A stretch of 7,587 bases of DNA, from assembly GCA_029052265.1 (NCBI GenBank), contig JAIDJJ010000055.1:1-7587 (forward strand). The letters run 5' to 3'. This DNA is from Muribaculaceae bacterium. Lineage in GTDB: Bacteria; Bacteroidota; Bacteroidia; Bacteroidales; Muribaculaceae. Both the position numbers and the translations under genes were made by a program. Numbering within the stretch: the stretch's first letter is position 1; each line of letters begins with the position of its first letter. Below the pieces are notes generated by a model, which was not told the DNA's origin, did no database searches, and saw only the letters and a program-made list of their open reading frames with translations. Of the stretch, positions 4,465-7,587 are shown piece by piece.

Positions 4465-7256
4465 TTGGTTATCTAAGATTTTTATTCGGATTTTTTGTGA
4501 TTCTGCTACTGTCTTCATTTAATATGCAGGCAGACGAACCCTCATTGTCTTTCCAACGAGTGCAGTCTTGCCCTCCTGATGTCACCATTAGAAAAATACT
4601 GATGGATTCAGACGGATTCGTATGGCTGGGATCTGACAATTATATATACCGTTTCGACGGAGTTCATGTGGTGCCATATTCTCTTGTGGAGGAAGACTCC
4701 GACAAAGTGATTCTTGTGTCTGACATTGTGCAGACTCCCGACGGAAAAATAATAATAGCCACAGATTGTGGTCTTTTCTCCATGGACAAGTCTGCGGAAG
4801 GATACCTGCATGCATATCCTATGCTGCAAGACAAAATCTCCTCCGTAAAGGGACTCTCCCTACATCCCGACGGATATCTTCTGATTGCCACTCCTTCCGC
4901 AATATGGAGCTACAGTCTGCTGCGGGGTACAGTCTCACGTGTTTTGATCGACCGTGATCCGCTCTCGCGCACCAACATCCCTCACGCCATGGCATCCACC
5001 CCCGAGGGTGTGGCGGTGATCGCTGACGACGGTGGAATATATATGTTGGAAAAAAATTTCCGGGTGATCCGGAAACGCGAACCATCTTCCGATCTTCCTT
5101 TGCCTACGAAAGCTGTCACGGCAGCCGGATCGCTTTATCTCGCCACAGAGACAAACGGGCTCTGGCGAATAGACTCTCACGGCAATATTTCAAAAATAGC
5201 CGGAGTGGAAGCCAATGTCGTGACTTCTTTAGCTGTAACAAACGATTCAACCCTGTTCGCCGGAACTGACGGCAGCGGACTGTTTGAATTAAATTCTAAA
5301 AACGGAAATGTACGGCGCAATATTTCACATAATCCCGCGAGTTCCGCATCAATGCAAAGCAATCAGATATATTCTCTGATGACGGATAGCAAAAACCGCC
5401 TTTGGGTCGGACATTACCAACGGGGAGTGGATCATACGGAAACAGAGTCGCCGGGGGTAGCTCTTATGGCAATCAACCGGGAAGACAAAGCAGCTCGCAC
5501 TATCACAGTTCTTCCTGACAAAAATATTCTTGTGGGCACGCGTGCCGGATTATATTTCCTTTCACCTGACGGAGAAACAGTGCTCAAAAACATCAAGAAG
5601 CCGATACTGCGCTCAAATATGGTCATTGCGACTGCCGTAGTGGGCGACACCATATATGCAGGAACATATGGGGGAGGTCTGTCGATGTTTAGCGCGTCTA
5701 ACGGAAATCTGCTACACCACCCTCTCCCTGACATACTAAACGCCGCCCATGTATTCAGCATTTCCCATCAGCCCAATACAAACGCGGTATGGATCGGATC
5801 TTCAAAAGGACTGTTCCGTAAATATAACGGCACAACATCACACTTCACTTCAGAAAACTCTCCGCTTCCACCCGGAAACGTATACACTATTTTTTTTGAT
5901 TCTTCCGGAAAAGGTTGGATTGGAACGGAAGAAGGATTGGCAATATGGGATCCCGTTTTAGGAAAACTACGCACAGATTGCTTTCCGGAGAACTTTATAT
6001 CCCATGCCAAGATTCGCCAGATATATGAAGGGAAAGACCATACCCTCTATTTTGTGCTTGAAAACGGAAAAATTGCGCTTTCAAACATTGATATGAGCAA
6101 ATTCAGCCGTCCCGATATTTTTGACCGACGCAACTACATAATAAAAGCGGTGACAGAAGACCGGTTCGGATTTGTATGGCTTGCGACAAACCACGGGCTG
6201 ATACGCTGGGACAAGCTTTCAAACATATCTGTTTTCGGGAAAGACAACGGAATACCTTCAAATCCCTTCATACATTGCGTACCGGCAAAAGAAAAATCTA
6301 TCATACATTTCGGCAATGCCGGAGGCATGCTCAGCGTCGATACGGATATCCTGTCAAAGCTTGCCTCTCAACCTAATTTAGTCCCTTCGGTAATATCGGC
6401 GGAAGGCAATCCTTGTTTTGATCACTTCATCAAGTCTGAGAACGGGGCTGAATTTCATGTAGATTTTAAGAAATACTCTAAAAAAGTAACCTTAAAACTT
6501 ACAACCCTGACATACGGCGAACCCGACAACACAAAATATGAATACCGCATCAACGATGGTACATGGCTACAATTACCCGCCGGTTACACTATCACCATGC
6601 ACAATGTAGACTACGGAAAAACAAATATTTATCTGCGACCGATAGGCGATGACCGAGCACAGACTCTGATAGTGTTGAAAATGCCTGCCAGAATTAGCGT
6701 ATGGGTATGGGCGACGGCAACAGCTGTTATCCTTATGCCGATAATTTTTGTATTTTTTAAACGCATCCGACGCAGAAAAAGTGCTGACAACAGTTCGCAT
6801 AATCAACAACAAGGAGAAGTAATATTCAATAAGGGAACCGCCGCAGAAAACACAGAAGACACACAATCGGAAAAATCTAAATATGCCACTATCAGGATGT
6901 CGGGAAAAGAATGCGACACCATAATGAAAAATATTTACAGGATTATCGAAAAAGAGAAACCCTATACCAACCCCAACCTCAAGATTGCCGATCTTGCAAA
7001 AATGGCAGACATCTCCTCTCATAAACTCAGCTATATCCTCAGCGAGCATGTCAACATCGGATTCTATGATCTGATCAATCAATATCGCATAGCTGAATTT
7101 AAACGTCTGGTCGAATCCGGCGCAGACCAGACCCTTACGCTGACAGCCATGTCGGAACGTGCCGGATTCAGTTCCAGATCGTCTTTCTTCCGCTGTTTTA
7201 AAAAACTTGAGGGGATCACTCCGGGAGAGTACTTGAAGCGCAATACCGGTAATTAG
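4461..7256 (+). CDS. Membrane-anchored propeller/Y_Y_Y sensor fused to AraC-type regulator, no kinase
   Basis: A 931-aa one-piece sensor and transcription regulator. Residues 1-24 are a signal peptide ending MQA. The periplasmic part (about 25-744) has some 14 Reg_prop-like repeats, e.g. 'ILMDSDGFVWLGSDNYIYRF' (46-65), 'FFDSSGKGWIGTEEGLAIWD' (478-497) and 'AVTEDRFGFVWLATNHGLIR' (563-582), consistent with two seven-bladed propellers, then a Y_Y_Y domain (about 675-738). One TM helix (745-766) is followed by basic KRIRRRK, a 50-residue polar linker, and an AraC-type double helix-turn-helix (about 822-927; 'ADLAKMADISSHKLSYILSE' and 'TLTAMSERAGFSSRSSFFRC'). Hybrid two-component regulators of Bacteroides share this sensor but carry HisKA, HATPase and receiver domains between TM and HTH and reach about 1,300-1,400 aa; none is present here. 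It probably detects a glycan fragment and binds DNA while membrane-bound. Own promoter at 4401-4432; target genes are not visible and may lie downstream. Confidence 0.9.
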   Translation: MIGYLRFLFGFFVILLLSSFNMQADEPSLSFQRVQSCPPDVTIRKILMDSDGFVWLGSDNYIYRFDGVHVVPYSLVEEDSDKVILVSDIVQTPDGKIIIATDCGLFSMDKSAEGYLHAYPMLQDKISSVKGLSLHPDGYLLIATPSAIWSYSLLRGTVSRVLIDRDPLSRTNIPHAMASTPEGVAVIADDGGIYMLEKNFRVIRKREPSSDLPLPTKAVTAAGSLYLATETNGLWRIDSHGNISKIAGVEANVVTSLAVTNDSTLFAGTDGSGLFELNSKNGNVRRNISHNPASSASMQSNQIYSLMTDSKNRLWVGHYQRGVDHTETESPGVALMAINREDKAARTITVLPDKNILVGTRAGLYFLSPDGETVLKNIKKPILRSNMVIATAVVGDTIYAGTYGGGLSMFSASNGNLLHHPLPDILNAAHVFSISHQPNTNAVWIGSSKGLFRKYNGTTSHFTSENSPLPPGNVYTIFFDSSGKGWIGTEEGLAIWDPVLGKLRTDCFPENFISHAKIRQIYEGKDHTLYFVLENGKIALSNIDMSKFSRPDIFDRRNYIIKAVTEDRFGFVWLATNHGLIRWDKLSNISVFGKDNGIPSNPFIHCVPAKEKSIIHFGNAGGMLSVDTDILSKLASQPNLVPSVISAEGNPCFDHFIKSENGAEFHVDFKKYSKKVTLKLTTLTYGEPDNTKYEYRINDGTWLQLPAGYTITMHNVDYGKTNIYLRPIGDDRAQTLIVLKMPARISVWVWATATAVILMPIIFVFFKRIRRRKSADNSSHNQQQGEVIFNKGTAAENTEDTQSEKSKYATIRMSGKECDTIMKNIYRIIEKEKPYTNPNLKIADLAKMADISSHKLSYILSEHVNIGFYDLINQYRIAEFKRLVESGADQTLTLTAMSERAGFSSRSSFFRCFKKLEGITPGEYLKRNTGN

Positions 7257-7277
7257 TCGGTAGTCGGTAGTCGGTAG
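7254..7277 (+). repeat. Tandem heptamer repeat TAGTCGG, about 3.4 copies
   Basis: Three exact copies of TAGTCGG (7254-7260, 7261-7267, 7268-7274) are followed by a partial TAG (7275-7277). The first TAG is the regulator's stop codon, so copy-number change would leave the protein intact. It is a slippage-prone simple repeat. Confidence 0.9.
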
Positions 7278-7297
7278 TTTTTGAGATTTGACAAAAT

Positions 7298-7334
7298 AAG
7301 CCGGACGAATGGTTGGAAACCATCCGCCCGGCTT
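7298..7334 (+). terminator. Long imperfect hairpin after the regulator, likely terminator
   Basis: AAGCCGG (7298-7304) pairs with CCGGCTT (7328-7334) and ATGGTT (7309-7314) with AACCAT (7318-7323); between them CG/CG pairs flanked by single mismatches continue the stem, and the loop is GGA. It lies 41 bp after the regulator stop. The downstream side (CGACTTT) is only modestly T-rich; on the minus strand the hairpin is followed by ATTTTGT, so it may work in either direction. Confidence 0.6.
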
Positions 7335-7535
7335 CGACTTTCAGCCCGGTCTTAAGATTAACATCCGGCAGGCTTCCCTCGGGACGTCCGGCTCCAAACG
7401 CCTGACTTTGGATGGAATTAGTCTCAATAAATTGAGTGAAATCAGAGTGTCAAAAAATTATATCACTGTTTTTCATTAACTTGGACTCCAAAATATCCCT
7501 CAAAATTGATTGACATGAAAATCGCCTGAAAAAAA
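7335..7535. other. Gene-free stretch with structured and palindromic sequence
   Basis: With its flanks this is part of a 331-bp gene-free stretch (7257-7587). I see no coding frame or tRNA. Its left part (to about 7393) is GC-rich and repeats elements of the hairpin before it: CATCCGCCCGGCTTC (7322-7336) recurs as CATCCGGCAGGCTTC (7362-7376, 13 of 15 identical), and CGTCCGGCT (7385-7393) can pair with AGCCGGACG (7299-7307). The right part is AT-rich and holds short palindromes: TCCAAA-N8-TTTGGA (7393-7412), CTCAATAAATTGAG (7423-7436), TTGGACTCCAA (7481-7491) and TCAAAATTGA (7500-7509). These are candidate operators for the promoter at 7536. Confidence 0.5.
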
Positions 7536-7566
7536 TTTGACACCCCCTTTTTGTGTCCTAATTTTG
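7536..7566 (+). promoter_or_regulatory. Bacteroidetes-type promoter for a gene beyond the right edge
   Basis: TTTG (7536-7539), a 19-nt spacer and TAATTTTG (7559-7566) match the sigma-ABfr consensus. The spacer contains an inverted repeat GACAC (7539-7543) / GTGTC (7553-7557) that overlaps the -33 box and could be an operator. An ATG at 7577 (reading MSP into the edge) is close to the expected transcript start, so it is either a nearly leaderless start or not the real one; the window ends too soon to tell. Confidence 0.7.
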
Positions 7567-7587
7567 CAACCGTAACATGAGTCCGGC

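Noticed and set aside
6573..7082. 169-aa open frame on the minus strand
   Set aside because: It lies wholly inside the regulator gene, opposite its Y_Y_Y, TM and AraC regions, has no recognisable domain and an irregular His/Cys-rich composition.
4461..7256. Frameshift or deletion making the regulator a broken hybrid two-component gene
   Set aside because: The frame is continuous, the TM-linker-HTH junction looks natural (basic stop-transfer residues, then a polar linker), and the AraC domain is complete to its C-terminus.
1..7587. CRISPR array, tRNA or rRNA genes, insertion sequence or integrase
   Set aside because: I saw no spaced direct repeats, no tRNA-like cloverleaf or rRNA sequence, and no transposase or recombinase frame on either strand.

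Overview
The window looks like chromosomal DNA from a member of the Bacteroidales (Bacteroides or Muribaculaceae-like gut bacteria). The reasons are four good matches to the Bacteroidetes sigma-ABfr -7 box (TAnnTTTG; three have a TTTG -33 box 19-20 nt upstream), starts preceded by A-rich sequence instead of Shine-Dalgarno sites, and the gene content: a sialate O-acetylesterase, a fimbrillin-like lipoprotein, and a Reg_prop/Y_Y_Y sensor regulator. I cannot name the species.

Layout. (1) 1-285 (+): the last 94 codons of a sialate O-acetylesterase-type esterase, followed by a strong hairpin terminator (357-388) that probably also serves the convergent gene. (2) 406-2097 (-): a 563-aa lipoprotein with a fimbrillin-like N-terminal half and an unrecognised, aromatic-rich and AT-rich C-terminal half; its promoter lies at 2141-2171. 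(3) 2326-3519 (+): an ECF sigma factor diverging from the lipoprotein gene, then a 198-aa protein with a coiled-coil N-terminus and four membrane segments, with a small hairpin plus T-tract between them. (4) 3707-4251 (+): an HU/IHF-family DNA-binding protein overlapping by 1 nt (TAATG) a four-cysteine TSCPD protein, closed by a perfect 23-bp terminator stem. (5) 4461-7256 (+): a 931-aa membrane regulator built like the sensor half of a hybrid two-component system (signal peptide, about 14 propeller repeats, Y_Y_Y, one TM helix) but joined directly to an AraC-type DNA-binding domain with no kinase or receiver domains. (6) 7257-7587: no gene seen; it holds a heptamer tandem repeat, a GC-rich structured stretch, several short palindromes and a near-consensus promoter reading off the right edge.

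How the parts may work together. The esterase would remove O-acetyl groups from sialic acids or other glycans, and the large regulator has the kind of periplasmic propeller sensor that in this phylum recognises glycan fragments. It is its own transcription unit and may control the genes beyond the right edge. The sigma factor and the four-TM protein form a plausible signalling pair, the membrane protein being a candidate anti-sigma or sensor; whether they control the divergent surface lipoprotein is inference. The most interesting items are the kinase-less propeller-AraC regulator, the sigma/four-TM pair, the mosaic fimbrillin-like lipoprotein, and the HU-TSCPD coupled pair.
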